Origin: UBA1724 sp963632245
GTDB lineage: Bacteria; Verrucomicrobiota; Lentisphaeria; Oligosphaerales; Oligosphaeraceae
NCBI GenBank assembly: GCA_963632245.1
Contig: CAVGTF010000041.1
Span: 1-15,576 of the forward strand
Direction of reading: 5' to 3'
Length of the DNA stretch: 15,576 nucleotides
Below are positions 7,397 to 14,820 of this stretch, one piece after another. Both the position numbers and the translations under genes were made by a program. The notes beneath the pieces are model-generated. The model was not told where the DNA came from. It searched no databases and saw only the letters and a list, made by a program, of their open reading frames with translations. The stretch's first letter is position 1. Each line of letters starts with the position of its first letter.

Positions 7397-7518
7397 GCTA
7401 GACGGGGCCAGGCCCGGAACGAATGGGGGATACTATAGCGTGGACGGTGGGCGCGGGCAGGGGAGATGGCGGTAGGAAAGCGGGGTTCGCACAGGGAGAG
7501 AAAAATCTTTCGGAAAAA
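7397..7518. other. Remaining gene-free DNA before the regulator promoter
   Basis: No coding frame with a credible start or conserved protein is visible here. The only structure noted is a small GGGCC-A-GGCCC type hairpin near 7406-7416 and G-rich runs around 7425-7470. Nothing else can be supported. Confidence 0.4.
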
Positions 7519-7546
7519 TTGCGCGAATGCGCGAATTCTGTTCGCA
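7519..7546. promoter_or_regulatory. Candidate operator over the -35 box
   Basis: GCGCGAAT occurs twice in direct tandem (7521-7528 and 7529-7536). The second copy forms an inverted repeat GCGAA-TTCTG-TTCGC (7531-7545) that overlaps the -35 box. DeoR-family repressors commonly control their own operons through repeated short boxes near the promoter. That this is the DeoR target is inference from position. Confidence 0.4.
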
Positions 7547-7569
7547 AACCCCCTTGTTCTTGCTATATT
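7541..7569 (+). promoter_or_regulatory. Predicted sigma-70-type promoter of the DeoR-pdh operon
   Basis: TTCGCA (7541-7546, four of six matches to TTGACA) and TATATT (7564-7569, five of six to TATAAT) are separated by exactly 17 bases. Transcription would begin near 7576, giving a leader of about 100 bases before the DeoR ATG. The region is AT-richer than its surroundings, and no rival promoter of similar quality is seen upstream of the operon. Confidence 0.55.
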
Positions 7570-7582
7570 TGCCGGAGAATTT

Positions 7583-7613
7583 GAGCGAATGAGCGGTTTT
7601 GATCGCTCGTTTG
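7583..7613. promoter_or_regulatory. Candidate operator at the transcription start
   Basis: GAGCGA (7583-7588) is mirrored by TCGCTC (7603-7608). A second GAGCG (7591-7595) also faces CGCTC (7604-7608), forming a longer imperfect palindrome CGAATGAGCG/CGCTCGTTTG around an eight-base loop. The site lies just downstream of the predicted start of transcription and shares the GCGAA/TTCGC-like core with the site over the -35 box. It may be a second binding site of the encoded regulator. Confidence 0.4.
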
Positions 7614-7679
7614 TTCATAAAACGAAAACATCCGCCGTCCTTTTTGTCCATTCGATTCCATCACCTGTCGTTTTTTGTC

Positions 7680-8456
7680 ATGCCGAGCCACGTCCGTTCA
7701 TCCAGCACCTCCGAGCGGGAGCGTCAGATTCTGGACATGTTATCGGGTGTAGAGACGGTGTCGGTTTCGGAGATGTCGGTGAAGTTAGGGGTGAGTCAGG
7801 CGACGATTCGCCGGGACTTGTCCTCGTTAGCGGGCCGTGGTCAGTTATATCGGTATCATGGGGGGGCGCGGTTGGGCTCTCCGCAGGCCTCGGAGCAGGT
7901 CTTCAGTGACAAAGAGAACCTGTTGGGGGAGGAGAAGTTACGGATTGCGCAATCGGCATTGGATCTGATTGAGGACGGGGACAAGATCTATTTGGATGGT
8001 GGCAGTACCACCTTGTATTTAGCGAAGCTTTTGGAGCGTCGTCGGGGATTGACGGTAGTGACCAATTCCCTGATGGCGGCCTCCTGCCTGATGGAATCGG
8101 GGCATCGGATGGTGTTGGTGGGCGGCGAGTTCCGTCCGCTCTCCCGGACTCTGGTGGGACCCCTGACTGCGCCGATTCTGGAGAATCTCTCCCTGGACAA
8201 GTCCTTCATGGGCACCATGGGTTTTACCCTGACGGAGGGGCTTTCCACCAGCGATGCGGCGGAGGCCTTCACCAAGCGGCTGGTCATGCGTCGCAGCCGC
8301 CAGGTGATCCTGCTGCTGGATCACTCCAAGCTGGGAATCGATTCTTTTGTGAAGGCGGGCGAGGTCCAGGATGTGGATACCCTGGTCACCGACGCCATCA
8401 GCGACAATTTCCGTAGTAGACTCGAAAAATTAGGAACCAAGGTCATCATTGCCTAA
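7680..8456 (+). CDS. DeoR-family transcriptional regulator
   Basis: 258-residue cytoplasmic DNA-binding protein, normal length for the family. An N-terminal winged helix-turn-helix (about residues 13-60) contains the signature VSVSEMSVKLGVSQATIRRDL followed by LYRYHGGA. The C-terminal sugar-phosphate-sensing domain (about 75-250) shows IYLDGGSTTLYLAKLL and SDAAEAFTKRLVM. Such proteins usually repress a catabolic operon until a phosphorylated sugar binds. It lies only 17 bases before E2, so it probably heads and autoregulates the dehydrogenase operon. ATG 7680 was chosen because the family alignment begins there; an in-frame ATG at 7599 adds a poor N-terminus. Neither has a clear Shine-Dalgarno site. 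Codon use is odd: the first 120 or so codons are rich in TTG, TTA, TCG and GGG, while the rest uses CTG, TCC and GGC like its neighbours. Confidence 0.93.
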   Translation: MPSHVRSSSTSERERQILDMLSGVETVSVSEMSVKLGVSQATIRRDLSSLAGRGQLYRYHGGARLGSPQASEQVFSDKENLLGEEKLRIAQSALDLIEDGDKIYLDGGSTTLYLAKLLERRRGLTVVTNSLMAASCLMESGHRMVLVGGEFRPLSRTLVGPLTAPILENLSLDKSFMGTMGFTLTEGLSTSDAAEAFTKRLVMRRSRQVILLLDHSKLGIDSFVKAGEVQDVDTLVTDAISDNFRSRLEKLGTKVIIA

Positions 8457-8473
8457 AGAAGGAGTAACACAAG

Positions 8474-10240
8474 ATGGCAAGTGCGATCGTAATGCCGAAG
8501 GCCGGCAATTCTGTGGAAGAGTGCATCCTGAGTGGATGGCGCATTAAGGTGGGCGACCAGGTGCGCAAGGGCGATATCATCGCCGATGCCGAGACCGACA
8601 AGACCTCCATCGAGGTGGAGGCCACCGCCGAGGGAACCGTCCTGGCACTCTTCGCAAATCCTGGAGACCTGATCCCCGTTCTTACTCCCATCTGCGCCGT
8701 TGGCGCCGCCGGCGAAGACGCCTCTTCTCTCGGCGGAAAAGCCGAGGCACCTAAGGCAGAAGCACCTGCTGCTGCACCTGCTGCTGCACCTGCCGCCGCA
8801 CCTGCTGCTCCTGCCGCTCCCGCTCCCGCACCTGCCGCTCGTCCTGCGGGTGTTGAGGCGGTGCTCATGCCGAAGGCTGGCAATTCCGTGGAGGAGTGCA
8901 TTCTGAGTGGCTGGCGCGTGAAGGTTGGTGACGCTGTGAAGAAGGGCGACATCATTGCCGATGCCGAGACCGACAAGACCTCCATCGAGGTGGAGTCCAC
9001 TGCCGAGGGCACGGTCCTGGCGCTTCTCTCCAATCCCGGCGATCTGGTGCCCGTGTTGACGGACATCTGCCTGGTGGGCCCCGCGGGCACCGATGTCTCT
9101 GGTTGCCAGGCCGCCGCCCCCAAGGCCACCGAGGCCGCTCCCGCTGCCCCTGCCGTTGCCGAGGCCCCCAAGGCCGCCGATGCGCCCGCAGTCGCTCCTG
9201 TCGCTGTCGTCCGTGAGGGCGCGCCGTTGTCTCCCCGTGCCAAGAAGTTCCTGGCGGGCCATCCCTTTGTCATGGGAGCCATTGCCGGCAGTGGCGCCCA
9301 GGGGCGTATCATGGAGGCGGATCTGATGGCCGCCTACCAGACCAGCCCCCACCTGACTCCCGCCGCGGCCGCCATGGTGGCCGCCGGCGCCAAGACGCCC
9401 ATCGTGGGCACTGGCAGCCAGGGCGAGATCACTGCCGAGGACATCGAGAACTTCGCCAAGGGCGTGGTGGCAACTCCTGCCGCTCCTGCCGCCCCGAAGG
9501 CCGCCGCCGCTCCCGCCGCCGCGGTCTCTTCCGACGAGGATGTGATCACCGAGAAGCCCTTCAGCCGCATCCGCGGCGTCATCGCCAAGCGCCTCCAGGA
9601 GTCCCTGCAGACCATGGCACAGTATACGCTGAATTGCGAGGCGGATGTGACTGGCCTCTTGGCGTTGCGCAAGAAGATCAAGGCGAATGGCGAGAAGCTT
9701 GGCCTGGCCAACATCAATATTGGCGACATGGTGATGTATGCGGTCATCAAGACCCTGCAGCAGGTGCCCGAGCTCAACGGCGAGTTCTCCAACAACGTGG
9801 TGAAGCTCCACAGCGCCGTGAACATGGGCTTTGCCTGCGATACCGCGAAGGGGCTTCTGGTGCCCGTGCTGCACAACTCCCACCGTATGAGCCTCTCCGA
9901 GATGTGTCGGAAGGTGAAGGAGCTGGCCAAGTCCGCCAACGCGGGCAATCTGGCGCCCGATCTCATGTCCGGAGCCACCTTCACGGTCTCCAACCTGGGA
10001 TCCTTCGGCATCATCAACTTCACCCCCGTCATCTCTGCTCCCCAGATCGCAATGCTGGGCGTGGGCAAGACCCTCCTGCGACCCGTGCGACAGGCCGACG
10101 GCACCATCGCCTACCGCGACTACATGCAGTTCTCCCTCACCATGAACCACATGGTGGTGGATGGCGCGCCCGGCGCCCGATTCCTGCAGACCCTCTGCGC
10201 CAATATCGAGAACTTCGAGCTCATCTGCATCGCACGATAG
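8474..10240 (+). CDS. 2-oxoacid dehydrogenase E2 (dihydrolipoyl acyltransferase)
   Basis: 588-residue core enzyme that moves the acyl group from E1 via swinging lipoyl arms to CoA. Domain order: lipoyl domain 1 (about 1-80, lipoyl Lys43 in ETDKTSIEVE), Ala/Pro linker, lipoyl domain 2 (about 130-205, Lys168), and a second linker. Two E3/E1-binding-like domains follow (about 253-288 and 294-330), then a third Ala/Pro linker and the catalytic domain (about 355-588) with the active motif HMVVDG (His559, Asp563). The two lipoyl domains differ at about 11 of 76 positions by eye count. The second binding-like domain lacks the basic residues expected for E3 contact. AAGGAG precedes the ATG. It is followed 59 bases later by E3. 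Bacterial pyruvate, branched-chain and acetoin complexes all share this plan; pyruvate is my first choice, without proof. Confidence 0.95.
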   Translation: MASAIVMPKAGNSVEECILSGWRIKVGDQVRKGDIIADAETDKTSIEVEATAEGTVLALFANPGDLIPVLTPICAVGAAGEDASSLGGKAEAPKAEAPAAAPAAAPAAAPAAPAAPAPAPAARPAGVEAVLMPKAGNSVEECILSGWRVKVGDAVKKGDIIADAETDKTSIEVESTAEGTVLALLSNPGDLVPVLTDICLVGPAGTDVSGCQAAAPKATEAAPAAPAVAEAPKAADAPAVAPVAVVREGAPLSPRAKKFLAGHPFVMGAIAGSGAQGRIMEADLMAAYQTSPHLTPAAAAMVAAGAKTPIVGTGSQGEITAEDIENFAKGVVATPAAPAAPKAAAAPAAAVSSDEDVITEKPFSRIRGVIAKRLQESLQTMAQYTLNCEADVTGLLALRKKIKANGEKLGLANINIGDMVMYAVIKTLQQVPELNGEFSNNVVKLHSAVNMGFACDTAKGLLVPVLHNSHRMSLSEMCRKVKELAKSANAGNLAPDLMSGATFTVSNLGSFGIINFTPVISAPQIAMLGVGKTLLRPVRQADGTIAYRDYMQFSLTMNHMVVDGAPGARFLQTLCANIENFELICIAR

Positions 10241-10299
10241 AAGGCATCAACAGCTTCCAGAATTCCAAACTTTCCCTGAATTTAGGAGACAGATAAATC

Positions 10300-11649
10300 A
10301 TGTATGATCTCATGGTGATTGGCGCCGGCCCCGGCGGATATGAGGCCGCCGCCTACGCGGCACGGCATTTCCAGAAGAAGGTGGTCCTTTTCGAGAAGGG
10401 CGAACTGGGCGGCACCTGTCTGAATGTGGGCTGCATCCCCGCCAAGACCTTCATCCGCTCCCTCAAGAGCCTGGAGGACTGCCACTCCGCCGCTTCCTAT
10501 GGCATCAAGGCCGATGCAAATGCCACCCTGGACATGGCGGCGGTGCAGGCGCGCAAGCAGAAGGTGGTCTCCCAGCTGACCAAGGGCGTGGCCGCCATGG
10601 AGAAGGGCGCCGGCGTGGAGGTGGTCAAGGCCGCCGCACGCATCCTGGCTCCCGGAAAGATCGAGGCTGACGGAAAGACCTACGAGGGCGCCAATATCCT
10701 CATCGCCACCGGATCCGTTCCCGCATGCCCACCCATCCCCGGTCTGCGCGACAACCCCCTCGTGCTGGATTCCACCGGCATCCTGGCACTGGACAAGCTG
10801 CCCAAGGCACTGGTCATCATCGGCGGCGGCGTCATCGGACTGGAATTCGCCAGCTTCTTCCAGGGCGCCGGCTGCCAGGTCACCATCGTGGAAATGATGC
10901 CCAAGATCGCCCCCGTGGTGGACGACGAGATCGGCCAGATCCTCACCAAGGAACTCACCCGCGCCGGCATCAAGATCAACGTGAATTGCAAGGTGGTCAA
11001 GATCGAGGGCTCCACGCTCTTCTATCTGGATCCCGAGGGCAAGGAGCAGAAGGTCACTGGCGACTACGTGCTCAACTCCACCGGCCGCCGCCCCGTCACC
11101 CAGGGCCTGGGACTGGAAGAGCTCAAGATGGACATCGGCCGCAAGGGCATCGTCACCGACGAATTCGGACGCACCTCCGTCTCCGGCATCTGGGCCTGTG
11201 GCGATGTCACCGGACGCTGCCTGCTGGCGCATGCCGCCACCCGCGAGGGAATGGTGGCCGTCAACAACATGTTCGGCAACCCCGATCGCATGAGCTACAA
11301 GGCAATCCCCTCCGTCATCTTCACCCATCCCGAGGTCGCACAGGTGGGCGCCACCGAGCAGGAGCTCAAGGCAAAGGGCATCGCCTACCGCAAGACGGTC
11401 CAGCCCATGGCGATGGCCGGACGCTTCCTGGTGGACTACGCGGGCAAGAATGGCACGGTGAAGGTGCTGGTCAGCGAGAAATACGGCCAGATCCTGGGCG
11501 TCCATGCCATCGGCGGCTGCGCCGGCGAATTCATCTGCGCGGCCAGCGCCATGGTGGAGCAGGAGATGACCGTGGATACCGTCCAGCGCATCGTCTTCCC
11601 CCATCCCACTGTCTCCGAATCCATCCGCGAGGCCATTCTCCACGCGTAG
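10300..11649 (+). CDS. lpdA: Dihydrolipoyl dehydrogenase (E3)
   Basis: 449-residue flavoprotein that reoxidises the E2 lipoyl arms and makes NADH. FAD-binding GAGPGG is at residues 8-13. The redox disulfide GGTCLNVGCIPAK has Cys40 and Cys45. The NAD-binding GGGVIGLEFASFF lies near 175-187, a second FAD contact in WACGDVTG near 305, and the C-terminal dimer-interface pair His435/Glu440 in HPTVSESIRE. All key residues are present and length is close to the family's usual 450-475. AGGAGA about 10 bases before the ATG is a good ribosome site. It lies between E2 and E1 in the operon and so presumably serves this complex, though one E3 may serve several complexes in a cell. Confidence 0.96.
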   Translation: MYDLMVIGAGPGGYEAAAYAARHFQKKVVLFEKGELGGTCLNVGCIPAKTFIRSLKSLEDCHSAASYGIKADANATLDMAAVQARKQKVVSQLTKGVAAMEKGAGVEVVKAAARILAPGKIEADGKTYEGANILIATGSVPACPPIPGLRDNPLVLDSTGILALDKLPKALVIIGGGVIGLEFASFFQGAGCQVTIVEMMPKIAPVVDDEIGQILTKELTRAGIKINVNCKVVKIEGSTLFYLDPEGKEQKVTGDYVLNSTGRRPVTQGLGLEELKMDIGRKGIVTDEFGRTSVSGIWACGDVTGRCLLAHAATREGMVAVNNMFGNPDRMSYKAIPSVIFTHPEVAQVGATEQELKAKGIAYRKTVQPMAMAGRFLVDYAGKNGTVKVLVSEKYGQILGVHAIGGCAGEFICAASAMVEQEMTVDTVQRIVFPHPTVSESIREAILHA

Positions 11650-11650
11650 G

Positions 11651-11669
11651 AAGGAGAGCAATCCTTTTT
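11651..11669 (+). terminator. Weak terminator-like hairpin between E3 and E1
   Basis: AAGGA (11651-11655) pairs with TCCTT (11662-11666) around GAGCAA, and a T-run follows directly, right after the E3 stop codon. The stem is only five A/T-rich pairs (plus possible G-T pairs), so it might cause partial termination or merely be a pause site. Full termination would separate E1 from E2-E3, which is unlikely for one complex. Confidence 0.25.
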
Positions 11670-11718
11670 CCCTAATTGATCGCAACCAAAACCCTCCAAG
11701 AGAAGGAAACCCCACTCC

Positions 11719-14214
11719 ATGACGAAAGCACTCAACATCCATCCCGATGATTGGTTCAAGCCGGGATTCATCCACTTCAAGGACATCCCCGTCTGCCAGT
11801 ACAAGAAGACCATCGCCCAGGAGAAGAAGAACTACTCCAAGGACGACTTCCTGGCCATCTACCACGACATGCTGGTGTGCCACAACTTCGAGACTGTCAT
11901 CAACGAGATTAAGCTCCAGGGTAAATACGAGGATGTCTCCTACAAGCATCCCGGGCCCGCGCACCTCTCTCTGGGACAGGCCGCTACCGCCGTTGGCGCC
12001 GCTTACAACCTGGATATGAACGACTTCACCTTCGGTAGCCACCGCTCCCACTCCGAGATCCTGGCGAAGGGCCTCTCCGCCATCCGCAAGCTGGATGACG
12101 CCGCCCTCCAGAAGGTCATGGAGGACTTCTTCGGCGGTGCCACCCTCAAGGTGGTCCAGGAACACTGCAAGTGCTCCACCGTGAAGGATCTGGCAAAGCA
12201 CTTCCTGGTCTACGGCGCATACGCCGAGATCTTCGCCCGCGTCACCGGTTTCAACAAGGGATGGGGCGGCTCCATGCACTGCTTCTTCACCCCCTTCGGC
12301 ATCTATCCCAATAACGCCATCGTCGGCGGCAGCGGCCCCGTGGCACCCGGCGCCGCACTCTTCAAGCTGGTCAACGACAAGAAGGGCATCGTGCTGTGCA
12401 ATATCGGCGACGCCTCCTTCGGCTGCGGCCCTGTCTGGGAAGGCCTGATGTTCTCCGCCATGGGTCAGTTCAAGACCCTCTGGAAGGAGAAGGGCTTCAA
12501 GGGCCTGCCGATTCTCTTCAACTGCTCCGACAACGCCTACGGCATGGGCGGACAGACCGCCGGCTCCTCCGAGAACAACTACCTGGGCGAGACCATGGGC
12601 TTCGGTCAGCTGGCGCGTATCGGCGCCGGCGTGGATCCCGACCAGATGTTCGCCGAACGCGTCAATGGCTACGACCCGCTGGCCGTCGCCGACGCCGTGA
12701 AGCGTCAGAAGGCGCACCTGCTCAAGGGCGAGGGACCCGCACTGCTGGATGTGGCCACCTACCGCATTGGCGGACACTCCCCCTCCGATGCCTCTAGCTA
12801 CCGCACCAAGGAAGAGCTGGATATCTGGAAGGACTTCGACGCCATCCGCCAGTATCGTGAGAAGCTGGTGGCCGCCAAGGTCTTCAGCGAGAAGGAAGCC
12901 GCTAAGGTCGAGAACGAGGTCCACGATCTGGTCAAGGATATGTTCATCCTGTCCATCGACAAGGATATCTCTCCCTACGAGACCATGGATTCCATGTTCA
13001 TCGAGTCCGTCATGTTCTCCAACAAGAAGCTGGAGTCCTGCGACGAGACCCGCAAAGGCGATGCAGATTTCCTGCAGCCCCTCGCCGAAAACGAACAGTA
13101 CAAGAAGATCCAGAAGAAGCAGCGCTACTTCGCCGACGAGACCGGTAAGGCATACTCCTCCATGCTGGTCTACAACATCTGCGACGCCGTCTTCGAGGCC
13201 ATGACCAATCGCTTCGCCAAGGATCCCACCATGGTGGCCTTCGGCGAGGACAACCGCGACTGGGGCGGCGCATACGCCTGCTACCGTGGGCTGACCGAGC
13301 TGCTGCCCTACCACCGCTTCTTCAATTCCCCCATCTCCGAGGCCGCCATCATCGGCGCCGCAGTGGGTTACGCACTGGCCGGCGGACGCGCGGTGGCCGA
13401 GATCATGTACTGCGACTTCATCGGCCGCTGCGGCGACGAGCTCTTCAACCAGCTCTCCAAGTGGCAGGCGATGTCCGGCGGCGTGCTCCGCATGCCCGTC
13501 CTGGTCCGCATCTCCGTGGGCTTCAAGTATGGCGCGCAGCACTCCCAGGACTGGAGCAGCATCTTCAACCACATCCCCGGCCTGAAGGTGATCTATCCCG
13601 TTACTCCCTACGACGCGAAGGGCCTGCTCAACAGCGCGCTCTCCGGCACCGACCCCGTCATCTGCCTGGAGTCCCAGCAGTGCTACAAGTACGGCGAGAT
13701 GTTCCACAAGGGCGGCGTGCCTCAGGACTACTACGAGATCCCCATCGGCGAGCCCGATGTGAAGAAGGAGGGCAAGGACCTGACCATCATCACCCTGGGA
13801 CCCATCCTCTACAAGGCACTGGATGCCGCCAAGGAGCTGGCAAAGTACGGCGTGGACGCGGAGGTCATCGACCTGCGCTCCATCAACCCGCTGAACTACG
13901 ACAAGCTGGTGGAGTCCGTGAAGAAGACCGGCAAGGCGATCCTGCTCAACGAGGCCGTGGAGCGCGGCAATGTGATGCAGAATGTGGCCGCCACCCTGAG
14001 TCAGCTGGCATTCGACTACCTCGATGCACCCATCGCCGTGGTCGGCAGCCGCAACTGGGTCTCCCCCGCCGCCGAGCTGGAATCCAAGTTCTTCCCGCAG
14101 ATCAGCTGGATCCTGGATACCATCCACGAGCGCATCATGCCCCTCAAGGGATACACCCCCACCGTCAATCGCTCTCTCGGAGAGCTGGCACGCACCTCCA
14201 AGTTGGGCGTGTAG
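11719..14214 (+). CDS. 2-oxoacid dehydrogenase E1, alpha and beta halves fused
   Basis: 831-residue thiamine diphosphate enzyme that decarboxylates a 2-oxoacid and acylates the E2 lipoyl arm. Residues about 40-390 form the alpha half: PAHLSLGQAA, the FGSHRSHSEILAKG loop, NKGWGGSMH, and the TPP/Mg motif GDA (230-232) running to NCSDN (268-272). A charged linker (about 400-470) leads to the beta half (about 475-815). That half has FGEDNRDWGGAY (Glu510, equivalent to the cofactor-activating glutamate), GGRAVAEIMYCDF, GAQHSQD (His608) and the C-terminal DLRSINPLNYD motif. One uninterrupted frame covers both halves, so the fusion is genuine unless the assembly is wrong. Fused E1 chains of this length are known in some spirochaetes and PVC bacteria. 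AGAAGGAAA precedes the ATG. Substrate is open: pyruvate is favoured, with branched-chain 2-oxoacids the alternative. Confidence 0.93.
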   Translation: MTKALNIHPDDWFKPGFIHFKDIPVCQYKKTIAQEKKNYSKDDFLAIYHDMLVCHNFETVINEIKLQGKYEDVSYKHPGPAHLSLGQAATAVGAAYNLDMNDFTFGSHRSHSEILAKGLSAIRKLDDAALQKVMEDFFGGATLKVVQEHCKCSTVKDLAKHFLVYGAYAEIFARVTGFNKGWGGSMHCFFTPFGIYPNNAIVGGSGPVAPGAALFKLVNDKKGIVLCNIGDASFGCGPVWEGLMFSAMGQFKTLWKEKGFKGLPILFNCSDNAYGMGGQTAGSSENNYLGETMGFGQLARIGAGVDPDQMFAERVNGYDPLAVADAVKRQKAHLLKGEGPALLDVATYRIGGHSPSDASSYRTKEELDIWKDFDAIRQYREKLVAAKVFSEKEAAKVENEVHDLVKDMFILSIDKDISPYETMDSMFIESVMFSNKKLESCDETRKGDADFLQPLAENEQYKKIQKKQRYFADETGKAYSSMLVYNICDAVFEAMTNRFAKDPTMVAFGEDNRDWGGAYACYRGLTELLPYHRFFNSPISEAAIIGAAVGYALAGGRAVAEIMYCDFIGRCGDELFNQLSKWQAMSGGVLRMPVLVRISVGFKYGAQHSQDWSSIFNHIPGLKVIYPVTPYDAKGLLNSALSGTDPVICLESQQCYKYGEMFHKGGVPQDYYEIPIGEPDVKKEGKDLTIITLGPILYKALDAAKELAKYGVDAEVIDLRSINPLNYDKLVESVKKTGKAILLNEAVERGNVMQNVAATLSQLAFDYLDAPIAVVGSRNWVSPAAELESKFFPQISWILDTIHERIMPLKGYTPTVNRSLGELARTSKLGV

Positions 14215-14229
14215 ACGGTTGACTCACCG

Positions 14230-14263
14230 CATCCGCTGATCGGCACCCCGCGGTCGGCGGATG
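14230..14263. other. Stem-loop just before the operon terminator
   Basis: CATCCGCTGA (14230-14239) pairs with TCGGCGGATG (14254-14263), with one G-T pair and a 14-base loop. It lies 15 bases after the E1 stop and before the terminator hairpin. No T-run follows, so it is more likely a 3'-end stabilising hairpin or an extragenic palindrome. Confidence 0.35.
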
Positions 14264-14282
14264 ACATCCCCCAAAAAAGGAG

Positions 14283-14327
14283 ACTCCCCGCTGGAGTGAA
14301 GGAAACGCGCTCCCAGCGGGGAGTTTT
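14283..14327 (+). terminator. Intrinsic terminator of the dehydrogenase operon
   Basis: ACTCCCCGCTGG (14283-14294) pairs without mismatch with CCAGCGGGGAGT (14313-14324). The arm runs straight into TTTT (14324-14327), and AAAAAA precedes the left arm. It sits 69 bases after the E1 stop and ends the DeoR-E2-E3-E1 unit. The thioesterase begins only 22 bases later, so that gene either depends on read-through or has an unseen promoter. Confidence 0.85.
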
Positions 14328-14348
14328 GCATTCAGGAATATCGCCAGG

Positions 14349-14756
14349 ATGATGGAAGGAATCGTGGAATACCGCGTCCCCTACGCAGACACAGACCAGA
14401 TGGGCTTTGTCTACTACGGGAATTATCTCGTCTTCTTCGAACGCGCACGAAATGAGCTGCTGCGCGCCATGGGATTCCCCTATCGGCAATTGGAGGCACT
14501 GGGCGTGGGACTGCCCGTCACCGAGGCCGCCATCAAATATCATTCTCACGCAAAATACGACGACCTGCTCACCATCCGCGCACGGCTGGTGGAATACTCC
14601 GGCGTCCGTGTGAAGGTCGCCTGCCAGGTCCTCCGGGAGAATACGCTCCTGGTAGAAGGCTGGACCATCCACGCATTCATCAATCTCAAAACCGGCCGCC
14701 CCACACGACCCCCTAAGGAAATACTCGAGGTCATTAACGCCGAGGGAAGACAGTAG
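14349..14756 (+). CDS. YbgC/FadM-family hotdog acyl-CoA thioesterase
   Basis: 135-residue single-hotdog-fold protein that hydrolyses acyl-CoA thioesters in the cytoplasm. The signature PYADTDQMGFVYYGNYLVFFERAR lies in residues 11-34, with Asp16 as the probable catalytic residue; the central helix and IKYHSHAKYDD...IRARL sheet strands follow. The length is normal. The start is the first of two consecutive ATG codons; CAGGA about 10 bases upstream is a modest ribosome site. No tol-pal genes, the usual YbgC neighbours, are nearby. Placed downstream of a 2-oxoacid dehydrogenase operon, it could relieve excess acyl-CoA or free CoA, but that is inference, and a strong terminator separates the two. 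Confidence 0.88.
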   Translation: MMEGIVEYRVPYADTDQMGFVYYGNYLVFFERARNELLRAMGFPYRQLEALGVGLPVTEAAIKYHSHAKYDDLLTIRARLVEYSGVRVKVACQVLRENTLLVEGWTIHAFINLKTGRPTRPPKEILEVINAEGRQ

Positions 14757-14768
14757 AAGTCTGTTTTC

Positions 14769-14808
14769 AACATGCCCGTGTGTCGTAGTTAGAAATGGGC
14801 ATGTGAAA
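14769..14808. terminator. Possible bidirectional terminator between convergent genes
   Basis: ACATGCCC (14770-14777) pairs with GGGCATGT (14797-14804) around a 19-base loop. A bulged extension TTTC/GAAA lengthens the stem outward. It sits exactly between two converging genes. T-runs are short or absent on both sides, so it is a weak or factor-assisted terminator candidate. Confidence 0.4.
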
Positions 14809-14820
14809 GCGAAAGTTTGC

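Noticed and set aside
7599..7679. Earlier in-frame start for the DeoR regulator
   Set aside because: It would add 27 residues that fit no DeoR protein and would begin inside the candidate operator palindrome.
8453..10150. Minus-strand open frame of 565 codons opposite E2
   Set aside because: Antisense shadow of the E2 gene; Gly/His-rich and without any recognisable family motif.
10282..14127. Very long minus-strand open frame (1281 codons) opposite E3 and E1
   Set aside because: It is the antisense shadow of two genes with full catalytic motifs; the high-GC third positions keep the opposite strand free of stops. Its product is low-complexity Gly/Val/His/Leu-rich with no domain.
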